From assembly GCF_000423025.1 (NCBI RefSeq), contig NZ_AUHE01000003.1, forward strand, positions 124,001 through 188,000: DNA of 64,000 nucleotides, written 5' to 3'. Each line of letters begins with the position of its first letter. The first letter of the stretch is position 1. The position numbers and the translations under genes are program-made. Origin of the DNA: Gordonia shandongensis DSM 45094. GTDB lineage: Bacteria > Actinomycetota > Actinomycetes > Mycobacteriales > Mycobacteriaceae. The notes below the pieces were generated by a model. That model searched no databases, was not told the DNA's origin, and saw only the letters and a program-made list of their open reading frames with translations. This document shows positions 16,973 through 25,274 of this stretch, piece after piece.

Positions 16973-18547
16973 ATGAACCAGGAAACCAGGGTCGATGTGG
17001 TCGTGATCGGCGCGGGCGTCGCCGGATTGACCGCTGCGCTGTCGGCCGCCGCCCGCGGACTGTCGGTCACCGTGCTGACGAAGGGACGCGTCGGAGCCGG
17101 GAACGAGACCGAGCACGCCGCGTCGACCCACTACGCCCAGGGCGGAATCGCGGTCGTCGACCCGGACGATCCCGACGACTCGGTGGGACTGCACCTGTCC
17201 GACACCCTCGCCGCGGGCGCCGGTCTCACCGATGCGACGGCGGCCGAGCCGATCCTGGCCGGCGGATGGACGGCCGTCGGCCGGCTGATCGAGCACGGCG
17301 CCCGGTTCGACACCGACGCCGACGGCCGACTCCTGCGCACCCGCGAGGGCGGCCACACCGTCCGACGGATCATCCACGCCGGCGGCGACGCGACCGGCGC
17401 TCGCGTCCAGGCCTCCCTGGAGGCGGCCGTCGCCGCGGCGCCGATCCGCGTGGTCGGCGAGGCGTGCGTGACCCAGATCCTGCTCTCCGGTGGTCGCGCG
17501 GCGGGCGTCGAGTACCTCGGACCCGACGGGCGGGGCGTCGTGCGCGCACCGGTCACGCTGCTCGCGGCCGGCGGCATGGGCCACCTGTACTCGGCGACCA
17601 CGAACCCCCGCGGGTCCACCGGCGACGGAGTCGCCCTCGCCCTGCGTGCCGGCGCGCACGTCGCGGACCTGGAGTTCATCCAGTTCCACCCGACGATGCT
17701 GTACGTGCCCGGCGCGCGCGGTCGGCGGACCCTCGTCAGCGAGGCCGTGCGCGGCGAGGGCGGCGTCCTCGTCGACGCCGACGGTCGCAGTGTCACCGAC
17801 GGCGTCCACCCCCTCGGCGACCTCGCGCCCCGCGACGTGGTGGCGCGGGCGGTGACCGCCGCGATGCACCGCACCGGTCGCCCCCACGTGTGGCTCGACG
17901 TCGCCGCGGTGCCCGCGTTCACCGATCGCTTTCCGACGGTCACCGCCGGGGTGCGCGCGTCGGGGCTCGAGATCGTCGACGGGCGGCTGCCGGTGGTGCC
18001 GGGCGCCCACTATCTGTGCGGCGGCGTGGTGGTCGATGCCGACGCCCGCACCGGGGTCCCGGGGCTGCTGGCGGCCGGCGAGGTGGCGCGGACCGGACTG
18101 CACGGTGCCAACCGGCTCGCGTCGAACAGTCTGCTCGAAGGGCTGGTGGGCGGCCGCGTCGCGGCGCGCAGTGCCGCGGCCCTCGTCGGCGGGCGTGTTC
18201 CGGACGCGGACGTGCCGCTGCTGCCGGCGCTCCCGGCGCGGGATCGCCGTGCGCTGCAGGACGCGATGTCGACGTCGGTCGCCCTCGACCGCACCGCGGA
18301 GGGGCTCGCCGGCGTGGAGGCGCTGCTCGTGTCGGCTCCCGCCCGGAGCCAGGGCGACCGCGACGGCATCGAGGACGCGAACCTCACGCTCGCCGCGCGT
18401 GCCGTGGTGGCGGCGGCCGGGTGGCGGCGCGAGTCGCGGGGGTGTCACCACCGCACCGACTTCCCGGCGACGGCGACGTCGTGGGCGACGTGTCGTTTCC
18501 AGTTCGACGGTGAGGGGTTCGGGATCGTCGAACCGCAGCCGATGTGA
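16973..18547 (+). CDS. nadB: L-aspartate oxidase
   Basis: A 524-residue FAD enzyme that oxidises L-aspartate to iminoaspartate, the first step of de novo NAD synthesis. Motifs: dinucleotide fold VVVIGAGVAGLTAAL (about 9-23), the STHYAQGGIA segment, EFIQFHPTMLY, and the C-terminal HGANRLASNSLLEGLV typical of NadB. ATG 16973 was chosen because the flavin fold starts eight residues later. Unusually, nadA and nadC are not adjacent, whereas related actinobacteria normally have a nadABC operon. The upstream neighbour is divergent ubiB and the downstream neighbour is unrelated. The palindrome upstream suggests its own regulation. The C-terminal helical domain appears complete. Confidence 0.93.
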   Translation: MNQETRVDVVVIGAGVAGLTAALSAAARGLSVTVLTKGRVGAGNETEHAASTHYAQGGIAVVDPDDPDDSVGLHLSDTLAAGAGLTDATAAEPILAGGWTAVGRLIEHGARFDTDADGRLLRTREGGHTVRRIIHAGGDATGARVQASLEAAVAAAPIRVVGEACVTQILLSGGRAAGVEYLGPDGRGVVRAPVTLLAAGGMGHLYSATTNPRGSTGDGVALALRAGAHVADLEFIQFHPTMLYVPGARGRRTLVSEAVRGEGGVLVDADGRSVTDGVHPLGDLAPRDVVARAVTAAMHRTGRPHVWLDVAAVPAFTDRFPTVTAGVRASGLEIVDGRLPVVPGAHYLCGGVVVDADARTGVPGLLAAGEVARTGLHGANRLASNSLLEGLVGGRVAARSAAALVGGRVPDADVPLLPALPARDRRALQDAMSTSVALDRTAEGLAGVEALLVSAPARSQGDRDGIEDANLTLAARAVVAAAGWRRESRGCHHRTDFPATATSWATCRFQFDGEGFGIVEPQPM

Positions 18548-18649
18548 CCGAGGCGTCCCGAATTCGATGCACCTGTAGCCACGGCAGATCGCTGCTCCGT
18601 ACACTCGCAGGAGTCGGTCGGCACGACTCGCGACAGGAAGGGGCCGAGC

Positions 18650-19960
18650 ATGCGCGGTGATCGCTGCTGGTCGTCCGTCGTTGCGACTGCTCAGGAGCGC
18701 GACGCGCTGCTGTTGACATCTCGGCACGATTGGCTCGTCGACTGTCGGCTGCCCGCAGGACACTCCGGGTCGCACGCATCCGACGGGGCGCAGCCGCACC
18801 GTGGGCGTCGACGCTGGCTCCTCTGGGACGACTACGGCCGTGGCGGGCAGAATCTCGTCGTGCAGTCCGCGTGTCCCCTGCGTGCGCTCGACGACGATGC
18901 GCCGTGTCTGTTCTTCGCCGGCCACGGTGGGCCGCACCGGTACCCGGAGCCGGCGGCGTCGCCGCGTCCGACCGGCCGCGCGGACGCCGCTTTTGTGCCC
19001 CGCCCGCCTGCCCCCGGACCGTCCGCGGCGCCGGGGTCGGGCCGTGTCCCGGCGCCCTCGGGACGATTTCCGGCTGCTCCCGCAGCTCGACCTCGCCCGC
19101 CTCGGTCGGAAGTCCACCCTTCAGCGACAGACCTGGCAGGGACACCGCAGTTAGGGAAACCGCAGTCAGGGAAACCGCAGTCAGGGACACACCTGGCAGG
19201 GACACCGCAGGCAGGGACACAGCAGTTCCAGCGTCGGCAGCCCTCGACGCCTCCCCGGTCCCCGGCCCCGCCTGCCCCGCCGCCGCCCGCCCCGCCGCCT
19301 GCCCCTTCTTCCCTGTCGTCTCCTTCTGCTCCGGCGCCGGTACCGCCGCGGTCGAGCGGCGCGCGTCTCGGTGATCCGGGGACCGAATTCGCCGAGGCGA
19401 CCGGCGGCGCGCCGGGAGCGTTCTCCACGCCGTCGCTGGACGATCTCTTCGACGGGATGCCGACGCTCTCGTTGCCCGCGGAGCAGGCCGGGCTGTCCTT
19501 CGGAGCCCTGCTCGACGGCGCGCCGCCGCCGCTGCCCCCGCCGCCGCCGCTTGCCCCGACACCACTTGTCCCGCCGCCGCTGCCCCCGACACCGCCGACC
19601 GAGGAGTCGGGCCCCGGCGGATTCGAGCCCGGCCCGGCCGAAGGTGACGCGGTGTCGAGGGTCTCTGTCGTTGATGAGCCGATGATGGAGGTCCGCTCGC
19701 CGTCGAACACGGTGATGACCACGCCGATGATCCGGGTGATCTCGTCGACCGACGATCCGGTGCGGATGGGCGTTCCGACCTCGCATCGGCGTCTTCCGGA
19801 TGCGGCCGGCGACGTCGGATCGATCGCGTCGGTGGTGGAGGAGGCCGCCGCCCAGGTGCGGTCGTTGCCCGAGGCGTCGTCGGAGGGCGAGGTCTCCGAG
19901 GCGTTGCGCGATGTCTCCGACGCCCTCGCTCGTCTGGCGGACGTCCTCAACGAAGGCTGA
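18650..19960 (+). CDS. Proline-rich hypothetical protein with N-terminal Cys/His motifs
   Basis: I do not recognise this 436-residue protein. Its first 100 residues contain two copies of a C-x(4)-GHxGxH pattern, CRLPAGHSGSH and CLFFAGHGGPH, with a further Cys in QSACPL; such spacing suggests metal binding. A long Pro/Ala/Ser-rich low-complexity region follows (about 100-320), including six 15-bp repeat units. The final 100 residues are acidic and helical (VVEEAAAQVRSL...). A ribosome site (AGGAAGG) precedes the ATG. It stands alone between nadB and the copper operon. A long open frame on the other strand was rejected because it lacks these motifs. Confidence concerns the coding call, not function. 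Confidence 0.65.
   Translation: MRGDRCWSSVVATAQERDALLLTSRHDWLVDCRLPAGHSGSHASDGAQPHRGRRRWLLWDDYGRGGQNLVVQSACPLRALDDDAPCLFFAGHGGPHRYPEPAASPRPTGRADAAFVPRPPAPGPSAAPGSGRVPAPSGRFPAAPAARPRPPRSEVHPSATDLAGTPQLGKPQSGKPQSGTHLAGTPQAGTQQFQRRQPSTPPRSPAPPAPPPPAPPPAPSSLSSPSAPAPVPPRSSGARLGDPGTEFAEATGGAPGAFSTPSLDDLFDGMPTLSLPAEQAGLSFGALLDGAPPPLPPPPPLAPTPLVPPPLPPTPPTEESGPGGFEPGPAEGDAVSRVSVVDEPMMEVRSPSNTVMTTPMIRVISSTDDPVRMGVPTSHRRLPDAAGDVGSIASVVEEAAAQVRSLPEASSEGEVSEALRDVSDALARLADVLNEG
19136..19225. repeat. Six 15-bp tandem units in the proline-rich protein gene
   Basis: Six in-frame 15-bp units encode AGTPQ, LGKPQ, SGKPQ, SGTHL, AGTPQ and AGTQQ. Confidence 0.85.
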
Positions 19961-20000
19961 CCGCGGCGCGTCGCCGCGACCGTTCTCCCATCGAAATTCG

Positions 20001-20016
20001 ATACCCCTAGGGGGTA
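20001..20016. promoter_or_regulatory. CsoR-type copper operator, site 1
   Basis: ATACCCCTAGGGGGTA is a near-perfect palindrome with the TACCC...GGGTA arms typical of CsoR operators, 71 bp before the csoR start. Confidence 0.75.
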
Positions 20017-20055
20017 GACGTATGGGTACGGTGGGTGGTACAACTATCGGCAGAG

Positions 20056-20072
20056 ATACCCGATGGGGGTAT
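20056..20072. promoter_or_regulatory. CsoR-type copper operator, site 2
   Basis: ATACCCGATGGGGGTAT has the same arms as site 1 and ends 14 bp before the csoR ATG, next to its ribosome site. This fits autoregulation. Confidence 0.75.
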
Positions 20073-20086
20073 CGAAGGAGAGTGAG

Positions 20087-20419
20087 ATGTCCACGGAGCA
20101 GGCAGGCGTCGAGTCCGACTCGACGACCGAACACCACCAGCACGGGTACATGCCCGAGAAGGACAAGTACGTGCGTCGCCTCAAGCTGATCGAGGGGCAG
20201 GCCCGCGGACTGCAGCGGATGGTCGACGAAGAGGCCTACTGCATCGACATCCTCACCCAGGTCGCCGCGATGACCAGGGCCCTCGAATCGGTCGGCCTGG
20301 CGCTCCTGGAGGACCACATGAACCACTGCGTCGTCGACGCCGCGCGTGAGAGCGACGAAGCCGCGCAGGCCAAGGTGGCCGAGGCCGTGAAGGCCATCGC
20401 CCGCCTGGTCAAATCCTGA
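20087..20419 (+). CDS. csoR: CsoR copper-sensing repressor
   Basis: A 110-residue all-helical repressor of the CsoR/RcnR family. The Cu(I) ligands are present with exact CsoR spacing: Cys52, His77 and Cys81 (25 and 4 residues apart, as in the M. tuberculosis protein). RRLKLIEGQARGLQRMV is the conserved DNA-binding helix. The protein releases its operators when it binds Cu(I). Two operator-like palindromes lie upstream. The first ATG with a ribosome site (GAAGGAG) is at 20087; an ATG eight codons upstream overlaps operator site 2 and is unlikely. It is the first gene of a copper operon with copZ, a mini membrane protein and copA. Confidence 0.95.
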   Translation: MSTEQAGVESDSTTEHHQHGYMPEKDKYVRRLKLIEGQARGLQRMVDEEAYCIDILTQVAAMTRALESVGLALLEDHMNHCVVDAARESDEAAQAKVAEAVKAIARLVKS

Positions 20420-20421
20420 CC

Positions 20422-20439
20422 CCGGGGCCGACCGGCCCC
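20422..20439 (+). terminator. Short hairpin after csoR
   Basis: CGGGGCC, GACC loop, GGCCCCG: a perfect 7-bp stem starting 2 bp after the csoR stop. It may partially terminate or process the transcript before copZ; there is no T-tract. Confidence 0.45.
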
Positions 20440-20516
20440 GAGCGCGCCGACCGTCTCCTCACCGGGGATGTCGACGCGACAGCACGAGTAGAGAACACGA
20501 GAAGGAGTTCACAGCC

Positions 20517-20723
20517 ATGAGCGAGACCACCACCGTCACCGTCACCGGGATGACCTGCGGGCACTGCGCATCCTCGGTCCGCGAGGAGATCTCCGAGATC
20601 GCCGGCGTGCGCGACGTGGCCGTCGACGTCGACAGCGGTCGCGTCGAGATCACCAGCGACGCGCCGCTCGACCGGGAGGCCGTCGGGGCCGCCGTCGTCG
20701 AGGCCGGCTACCAGCTGGCATGA
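20517..20723 (+). CDS. copZ: CopZ-like copper chaperone
   Basis: A 68-residue heavy-metal-associated domain with the Cu(I) site GMTCGHC (Cys14, Cys17) and the usual ferredoxin-like pattern. It should carry Cu(I) in the cytoplasm to the CopA ATPase encoded downstream. A strong ribosome site (AAGGAG) precedes the ATG. Its stop overlaps the start of the next small gene (ATGA). It lies 97 bp after csoR and may share its copper-induced transcript. Confidence 0.93.
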   Translation: MSETTTVTVTGMTCGHCASSVREEISEIAGVRDVAVDVDSGRVEITSDAPLDREAVGAAVVEAGYQLA

Positions 20724-20878
20724 GCGCGATCGAGCGGCCCGCGGTGCGGATCGCAGCGTTCACAGCGGCCGCCGTCGTCGTCTTCGGCGCGGCGTTCGGC
20801 GTGGGACGCGCGGTCGGCCCGTGGGACGAACCGTCCGCGGACCCGACCGTCCAGATCCACGAGGCACCCCGACACTGA
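20720..20878 (+). CDS. 52-residue single-helix membrane protein in copper operon
   Basis: Translation from ATG 20720 gives 52 residues: a short basic head, one hydrophobic helix (AAFTAAAVVVFGAAFGVG, about 12-29) and a tail ending QIHEAPRH. The ATG overlaps the copZ stop by 4 nt and copA starts 29 bp after its TGA, so position and coupling support expression. The head and helix resemble, from memory, the membrane anchor of longer actinobacterial heavy-metal-binding proteins found beside CopA. The soluble domain is missing here, so this may be a reduced relative. A role in copper handling is inferred from context only. Confidence 0.6.
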   Translation: MSAIERPAVRIAAFTAAAVVVFGAAFGVGRAVGPWDEPSADPTVQIHEAPRH

Positions 20879-20907
20879 ACGAATGAGAACGAGACACAGG
20901 TGAGACG

Positions 20908-23193
20908 ATGACCAGCACTGCCGCCGGTCCGCAGACCGGCCCCGCCGAGACCACCGAGGCGTTGCGCGACGTCGATCTGGAACTGATCGGCATGACGTGC
21001 GCGTCGTGCGCCAACCGGATCGAACGCAAGCTCAACAAACTCGACGGTGTCACCGCGACGGTCAACTACGCGACCGAGCAGGCGCACGTCGAGTACGGCG
21101 GCGACCTCGCGCCGACCGACCTCATCGAGACCGTCCGGTCGGCCGGGTACGACGCCGCGGAGATCTCCCGGGAGCCCGCGGGCGCACACGACGACGGCGA
21201 CCTCGGACCGTCGCGCGCCGAGACGGAGCTGGCCGCGCTGCGGCAACGGTTGATCGTCAGCGCGATCCTGTCGGTGCCGGTGATCGCGATGGCGATGATC
21301 CCGGCCTGGCAGTTCACCAACTGGCAGTGGTTGTCGCTGACGTTGGCCGCGCCGGTCATCGTCTGGGGTGCGCTCCCCTTCCACCGGGCGGCGTGGGCCG
21401 GACTGCGCCACGGCACCACCACCATGGACACCCTCGTGTCGGTGGGGACGTCGGCGGCCTTCGGCTGGTCGATCTACGCCCTGTTCTGGGGGACCGCCGG
21501 CACGCCGGGCCTCACCCACGGGTTCACCTTCATCGCGACCCGGGGCGAGGGCTCCTCGCACATCTACCTGGAGGCCGCGGCCGGCGTCACGACCTTCCTG
21601 CTGGCGGGCCGCTACTTCGAGAAGCGCGCCAAACTGCGGGCCGGTGACGCGCTGGCAGCCCTGGCCGAGGTGGGCGCCAAGGAGGTCACGGTGATCCGTG
21701 ACGGCCGCGAGGTCACCGTCCCGGTCGCCGAACTGAGCGTCGGTCGGCGGTTCGTCGTCCGGCCCGGCGAGAAGATCGCCACCGACGGCGTGATCCGCGA
21801 CGGGGCCTCGGCCGTCGACCAGTCGATGATCACCGGCGAGTCGGTGCCCGTCGAAGTGGGGCCCGACAGCCGGGTGGTCGGTGGGACGGTCAACGCGCAC
21901 GGCCGGCTGATCGTCGAGGCGACGGCCGTGGGCTCGGACACCGCGCTGGCGCAGATGTCGAAGATGGTCGCCGACGCGCAGGCGGGCAAGGCGCCCGTGC
22001 AGCGCCTGGCCGACCGCATCTCGTCGGTCTTCGTCCCGGTGGTCATCGCGATCGCCGCCGGCGTCCTCGGCTTCTGGCTGGGAGTCGGCGGCGGGACCGT
22101 CCTGGCGTTCACCGCGGCCGTCTCGGTGCTCGTCATCGCCTGCCCCTGCGCCCTGGGGCTGGCGACGCCCACCGCGCTGATGGTCGGCACGGGTCGCGGC
22201 GCGCAGCTCGGCATCCTGATCAAGGGGCCCGAGGTGCTCGAGTCGACGCGGCGTGTCGACACGATCGTTCTCGACAAGACGGGCACCGTGACGACCGGCG
22301 ACATGGCGGTCGACGGCGTGGCGGCCGCGACGGCGGTGGACGTCGACGAGGTCCTCGCCCTGGCCGCCGCCGTGGAGGCCGGCTCGGAGCATCCGATCGG
22401 TCGGGCGATCGTCGCACATGCCGACGCGCGGGAGACCGCGGTGCCGGCGGCACTCGATTTCGAGAACCTCGCGGGTTCGGGGGTGAAGGCGCTCGTCGAC
22501 GGCGTCGACGTCCGTGTCACCTCACCGCGTCACGCGCCCGGAGCGCTGCCCGGTGAGCTCCGGTCGGCCGTCGATTCGGCGACCGGGCAGGGGGCGACGC
22601 CGGTGGTGGTGAGCCGTGACGGCGCGCCCGTGGGCGTGGTGGTGGTGGCCGACACGGTCAAGCCGTCGTCGGCGGACGCCGTCGCGGCACTGCGCGCGAT
22701 GGGTCTGCGGCCGGTCCTGCTCACCGGCGACAACGCCGGGGCGGCGCGGCATGTCGCCGAGCAGGTCGGCATCGACGAGGTGATCGCGGAGGTGTCGCCG
22801 CAGGACAAGGTCGACACCGTGGCGCGTCTGCAGTCCGAGGGCGCCGTGGTGGCGATGGTCGGCGACGGTGTCAACGATGCGGCCGCCCTGGCCGCCGCCG
22901 ATCTGGGGCTGGCGATGGGGACGGGCACCGATGTGGCGATCGAGGCCGGCGATCTCACGCTGGTCAGCGGCGACCTCTGGGCGGTGGTCGACGCCATCGC
23001 GCTGTCGCGCAAGACGCTCTCGACCATCAAGTCGAATCTGTTCTGGGCGTTCGCGTACAACGTCGCCGCGATTCCGCTGGCCGCATCGGCGTTGTTGAAT
23101 CCGATGATGGCGGGTCTGGCGATGGCGTTCTCCTCGGTATTCGTGGTCGCCAACAGTCTGCGATTGAAGGGATTTCGAACGCGGCGCACCTGA
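20908..23193 (+). CDS. copA: P1B-type Cu(I)-exporting ATPase
   Basis: A 761-residue heavy-metal P-type ATPase that pumps Cu(I) out across the inner membrane. One N-terminal metal-binding domain has GMTCASC (Cys31, Cys34). The membrane copper site is Cys412-Pro-Cys414 ([13 protein letters not shown]). Phosphorylation occurs at Asp456 in [17 protein letters not shown] and [10 protein letters not shown] mark the actuator, nucleotide and hinge regions. Full length for the family. It is the last gene of the csoR-copZ-mini protein-copA cluster, preceded by a modest GGTGAG ribosome site 29 bp after the mini-gene stop. Confidence 0.95.
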   Translation: MTSTAAGPQTGPAETTEALRDVDLELIGMTCASCANRIERKLNKLDGVTATVNYATEQAHVEYGGDLAPTDLIETVRSAGYDAAEISREPAGAHDDGDLGPSRAETELAALRQRLIVSAILSVPVIAMAMIPAWQFTNWQWLSLTLAAPVIVWGALPFHRAAWAGLRHGTTTMDTLVSVGTSAAFGWSIYALFWGTAGTPGLTHGFTFIATRGEGSSHIYLEAAAGVTTFLLAGRYFEKRAKLRAGDALAALAEVGAKEVTVIRDGREVTVPVAELSVGRRFVVRPGEKIATDGVIRDGASAVDQSMITGESVPVEVGPDSRVVGGTVNAHGRLIVEATAVGSDTALAQMSKMVADAQAGKAPVQRLADRISSVFVPVVIAIAAGVLGFWLGVGGGTVLAFTAAVSVLVIACPCALGLATPTALMVGTGRGAQLGILIKGPEVLESTRRVDTIVLDKTGTVTTGDMAVDGVAAATAVDVDEVLALAAAVEAGSEHPIGRAIVAHADARETAVPAALDFENLAGSGVKALVDGVDVRVTSPRHAPGALPGELRSAVDSATGQGATPVVVSRDGAPVGVVVVADTVKPSSADAVAALRAMGLRPVLLTGDNAGAARHVAEQVGIDEVIAEVSPQDKVDTVARLQSEGAVVAMVGDGVNDAAALAAADLGLAMGTGTDVAIEAGDLTLVSGDLWAVVDAIALSRKTLSTIKSNLFWAFAYNVAAIPLAASALLNPMMAGLAMAFSSVFVVANSLRLKGFRTRRT

Positions 23194-23227
23194 CGGCGGA
23201 GCAGGTCGCTGACCTGCGGAAGTGAAC

Positions 23228-23246
23228 TGAGGTTTGCCTTCTCTAT
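23228..23246. promoter_or_regulatory. Candidate IdeR (iron) box 1 upstream of ferritin
   Basis: TGAGGTTTGCCTTCTCTAT matches 12 of 19 positions of the IdeR/DtxR consensus TTAGGTTAGGCTAACCTAA. It lies about 95 bp upstream of the candidate -10, where an activator could act. Confidence 0.4.
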
Positions 23247-23273
23247 CTTGGCGGTGACGAGCGTCATGAATAG

Positions 23274-23292
23274 TTAGGGTTGCCATTCCTCT
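23274..23292. promoter_or_regulatory. Candidate IdeR (iron) box 2 upstream of ferritin
   Basis: TTAGGGTTGCCATTCCTCT matches 11 of 19 consensus positions, including the full TTAGG half-site. It forms a tandem arrangement with box 1, like the multiple IdeR sites known upstream of mycobacterial bfrB. Confidence 0.4.
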
Positions 23293-23341
23293 GCACTATT
23301 CGGGCACCCTTTCCTTGCTGTTGCAAAAGGATTTCGGCACC

Positions 23342-23347
23342 TATCAT
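23342..23347 (+). promoter_or_regulatory. -10-like hexamer for ferritin transcript
   Basis: TATCAT lies 6 nt before an ATG at 23354 that opens a 10-codon upstream reading frame. Transcription would begin at or near that ATG. Confidence 0.4.
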
Positions 23348-23353
23348 CAATGC

Positions 23354-23386
23354 ATGACGGCGACAGCGCCGAGAAGACATCCATGA
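23354..23386 (+). CDS. Putative 10-codon leaderless upstream ORF
   Basis: ATG 23354 opens MTATAPRRHP followed by TGA. Its stop overlaps the ATG at 23383 by the ATGA arrangement used elsewhere in this window for coupled genes. It could load ribosomes for ferritin translation. There is no protein-level evidence. Confidence 0.3.
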   Translation: MTATAPRRHP

Positions 23387-23901
23387 ATGACGAGGAGATG
23401 GTTGCCGTGAAGATGAATGAGGAACTCGAAGTCGCGTTCAACAAGCAGATCACCAAGGAGATCGAGTCGTCGATGCTGTACCGGCAGCTCGCCGCCGAGC
23501 TGGAACTCCGCGATCTCCCGGGGATGGCGAGCTGGATGCGCAGCCAGTCCGACGAGGAGATCGGTCACGGCGACCGTCTCATCAAGCACCTGACCGACCG
23601 TGACAACCGCCCGGTGATCGGCGACATCACCATCCCGTCGGTCAAGGCCGACACGGTCGCCGAGCTGTTCGAGATCGCGTTGGAGGCCGAGCGGGGCATC
23701 TCCGAGGCGGTGCGCGAACTGCACCGGCTGGCCGACGCCCACGGTGACATCGACTCGCGGCCCACCATCGAGTGGTTCATCAGCGAGCAGATCGAGGAGG
23801 AGGCCACCGTCGGCGAGATCTACGGGCGCCTGCAGCTCGTCAACGAGGAGGGGCCGGGCCTGTTGCGCATCGACGCCGAGCTCGCCTCGTCGCAGAGCTG
23901 A
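23383..23901 (+). CDS. Ferritin (non-heme iron storage protein)
   Basis: A ferritin of 172 residues from ATG 23383. The four-helix-bundle pattern starts at MNEELEVAFNKQITKEIESS and includes ferroxidase-type residues in SDEEIGHGDRLI and EQIEEEATV. It stores iron as ferric mineral in a cytoplasmic cage. The start is uncertain: ATG 23383 has GAGAAG and the overlapping upstream frame, while GTG 23407 with GAGGAG, or ATG 23413, would also preserve the fold. ATG 23350 is unlikely because it sits only 2 nt after the -10-like hexamer. No encapsulin targeting peptide is seen at the C-terminus (AELASSQS). Candidate iron-regulator boxes lie upstream and a strong hairpin follows. Confidence 0.88.
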   Translation: MNDEEMVAVKMNEELEVAFNKQITKEIESSMLYRQLAAELELRDLPGMASWMRSQSDEEIGHGDRLIKHLTDRDNRPVIGDITIPSVKADTVAELFEIALEAERGISEAVRELHRLADAHGDIDSRPTIEWFISEQIEEEATVGEIYGRLQLVNEEGPGLLRIDAELASSQS

Positions 23902-23912
23902 CGCGGACGTCC

Positions 23913-23949
23913 GTCGAGCCGGTGCCGAACTGATCGGCGCCGGCTCGAC
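23913..23949. terminator. Bidirectional hairpin terminator
   Basis: Arms 23913-23928 and 23934-23949 pair over 16 bp with one mismatch and a 5-nt loop, between the convergent ferritin and YdcF-like genes. Confidence 0.65.
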
Positions 23950-23978
23950 GCGTCTGAGGAGCGGCGCACAGCGGCGGC

Positions 23979-25058
23979 TCAGAGGTGGAACAGTCCGGTG
24001 GCGGCGGCGAACAGCAGCCAGAGGACGACCGTGCCCGCGATGGTGACCAGAGTGCCGCGCCGGAAGTGGACGACGATGGCGGCGAACTCGCGAAGGAAGG
24101 CGGTCGGCAGATAGTAGGCGGCCGTCCGTGCGCCGACGGCCGACGCGGTCAGACCCATCCGCTGCGTGAGCGAGGCTGCGCGCAGGACGTGGAAGTTGCT
24201 GGTGACGACGGCCATCCGTTCCCACGGGACGCCGTGCTCGGCGAGGAGGGCGGTGGTGAACTCGAGATTCTCGGCGGTGGTCGTCGACCGGTCTTCGACG
24301 ATGATCAGATCGGGGTCGACGCCCCGCTCGACGAGGTGGTCGGACATGGCCTTCGCCTCCGAGACCACCTCGTCGGAGCCCTTCCCGCCGGAGACGACGA
24401 TCCGCGCGTCGCGGCCCGCATCTCGGCATTCGCGCAGGACGTCGATGCCGCGGTCGAGGCGGGACGCCAGCAGCGGGGTGACGCGGTCGCCGTTGAGGCC
24501 CGCGCCGAGGACCACCACGATGTCGGCGTCCCGGACCCTGTCGAGGCGCGAGTACGCGATCGCGTACCCGGTGTAGGCGAGCAGTTCGAAGACGAACACG
24601 GCGCCGGGGATCAGCAGCAGGGGCAGGAAGAGGACGGCGACGTGGCTGACCCGGGTGTCGCCGGTCGCCCCGGTGACGACCAGCAGCCACCACGTCCCGA
24701 CGCCGAGGGTCACGGCGAGTGCGATCGCGATCACCAGCGGGACGAGGGTGGCGATGCGCAGTCCCTCTCGACGCACCACCACGGGGGTGTTGCCGACCAG
24801 GGCGACGGTCGTCCCGAGGAGCAGGATCGGAATGATCAGGACGGGTGCCACGGCGACGAGCACGACGCCGGCGGACGCTCCGTCCGGCGATCCGAGTGCG
24901 ATGAGGGCGGCGGTGAGCCATCCGAGGGTCAGGCAGCCGAGCAGCCACAGGCCGTTCGAGGGACGTCTGCGGTCGGTGATGATGCGGCGAAGGGTGTGGA
25001 CACCGGCGGCGACGGTGGCCGCGCCGGCGACGATCGCCGGGATCCACTCCGGATCCAT
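23979..25058 (-). CDS. YdcF family (DUF218) multi-pass membrane protein
   Basis: A 359-residue protein. The first 170 residues hold several membrane helices. A soluble DUF218 domain follows, with VVVLGAGLNGDRVTPLLASR (about 182-201), the IVVSGGKG glycine loop, EDRSTTTAENL and VVTSNFHVLRA, all typical of YdcF proteins. A last helix closes the protein. E. coli SanA and YdcF belong here and are linked to envelope properties; YdcF binds S-adenosylmethionine. The exact reaction is not known. The start ATG is at 25058. The gene is divergent from the KstR-box flavoprotein across 216 bp. Confidence 0.85.
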   Translation of the reverse strand: MDPEWIPAIVAGAATVAAGVHTLRRIITDRRRPSNGLWLLGCLTLGWLTAALIALGSPDGASAGVVLVAVAPVLIIPILLLGTTVALVGNTPVVVRREGLRIATLVPLVIAIALAVTLGVGTWWLLVVTGATGDTRVSHVAVLFLPLLLIPGAVFVFELLAYTGYAIAYSRLDRVRDADIVVVLGAGLNGDRVTPLLASRLDRGIDVLRECRDAGRDARIVVSGGKGSDEVVSEAKAMSDHLVERGVDPDLIIVEDRSTTTAENLEFTTALLAEHGVPWERMAVVTSNFHVLRAASLTQRMGLTASAVGARTAAYYLPTAFLREFAAIVVHFRRGTLVTIAGTVVLWLLFAAATGLFHL

Positions 25059-25238
25059 GCGTCACTCCTCAACTGGTGGCGGCCGACGGGGGCGGCGGCA
25101 GTGCTGCCGCCTGTTCGCCTCCCGCGTCTGTTGGAGACTTTCGGATTCATCAGAGAGCTTAGACAGTCAGACGACCCGGCCGGCGGCGCCGCCGTCGAGA
25201 ACAACCCGGACTGCCGGTTCACGAATCCGCCATCTCGA

Positions 25239-25252
25239 TAGAACACGTTCTA
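25239..25252. promoter_or_regulatory. KstR-type operator (sterol regulon)
   Basis: TAGAACACGTTCTA matches the published KstR consensus TnnAACnnGTTnnA at every fixed position. The surrounding ATAGAAC-AC-GTTCTAT is a 7+2+7 inverted repeat. It overlaps the expected -35 position of the hexamer at 25262, so bound repressor would block transcription of the downstream flavoprotein gene. Confidence 0.75.
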
Positions 25253-25261
25253 TTTTTCGAT

Positions 25262-25267
25262 TAGCCT
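25262..25267 (+). promoter_or_regulatory. -10-like hexamer for the KstR-box flavoprotein gene
   Basis: TAGCCT lies 7 nt before the ATG at 25275, the leaderless layout. The KstR-type box sits at the matching -35 distance. Confidence 0.4.
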
Positions 25268-25274
25268 GGCCGCT

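Noticed and set aside
18832..20043. Minus-strand open frame opposite the proline-rich protein
   Set aside because: Its translation is Ser/Gly low complexity and would run across the CsoR operator region. The plus strand has a ribosome site and paired Cys/His motifs.
23350..23382. ATG 23350 as the ferritin start
   Set aside because: It lies 2 nt after the -10-like TATCAT, so it would probably fall outside the transcript; later starts have ribosome-site-like sequence.
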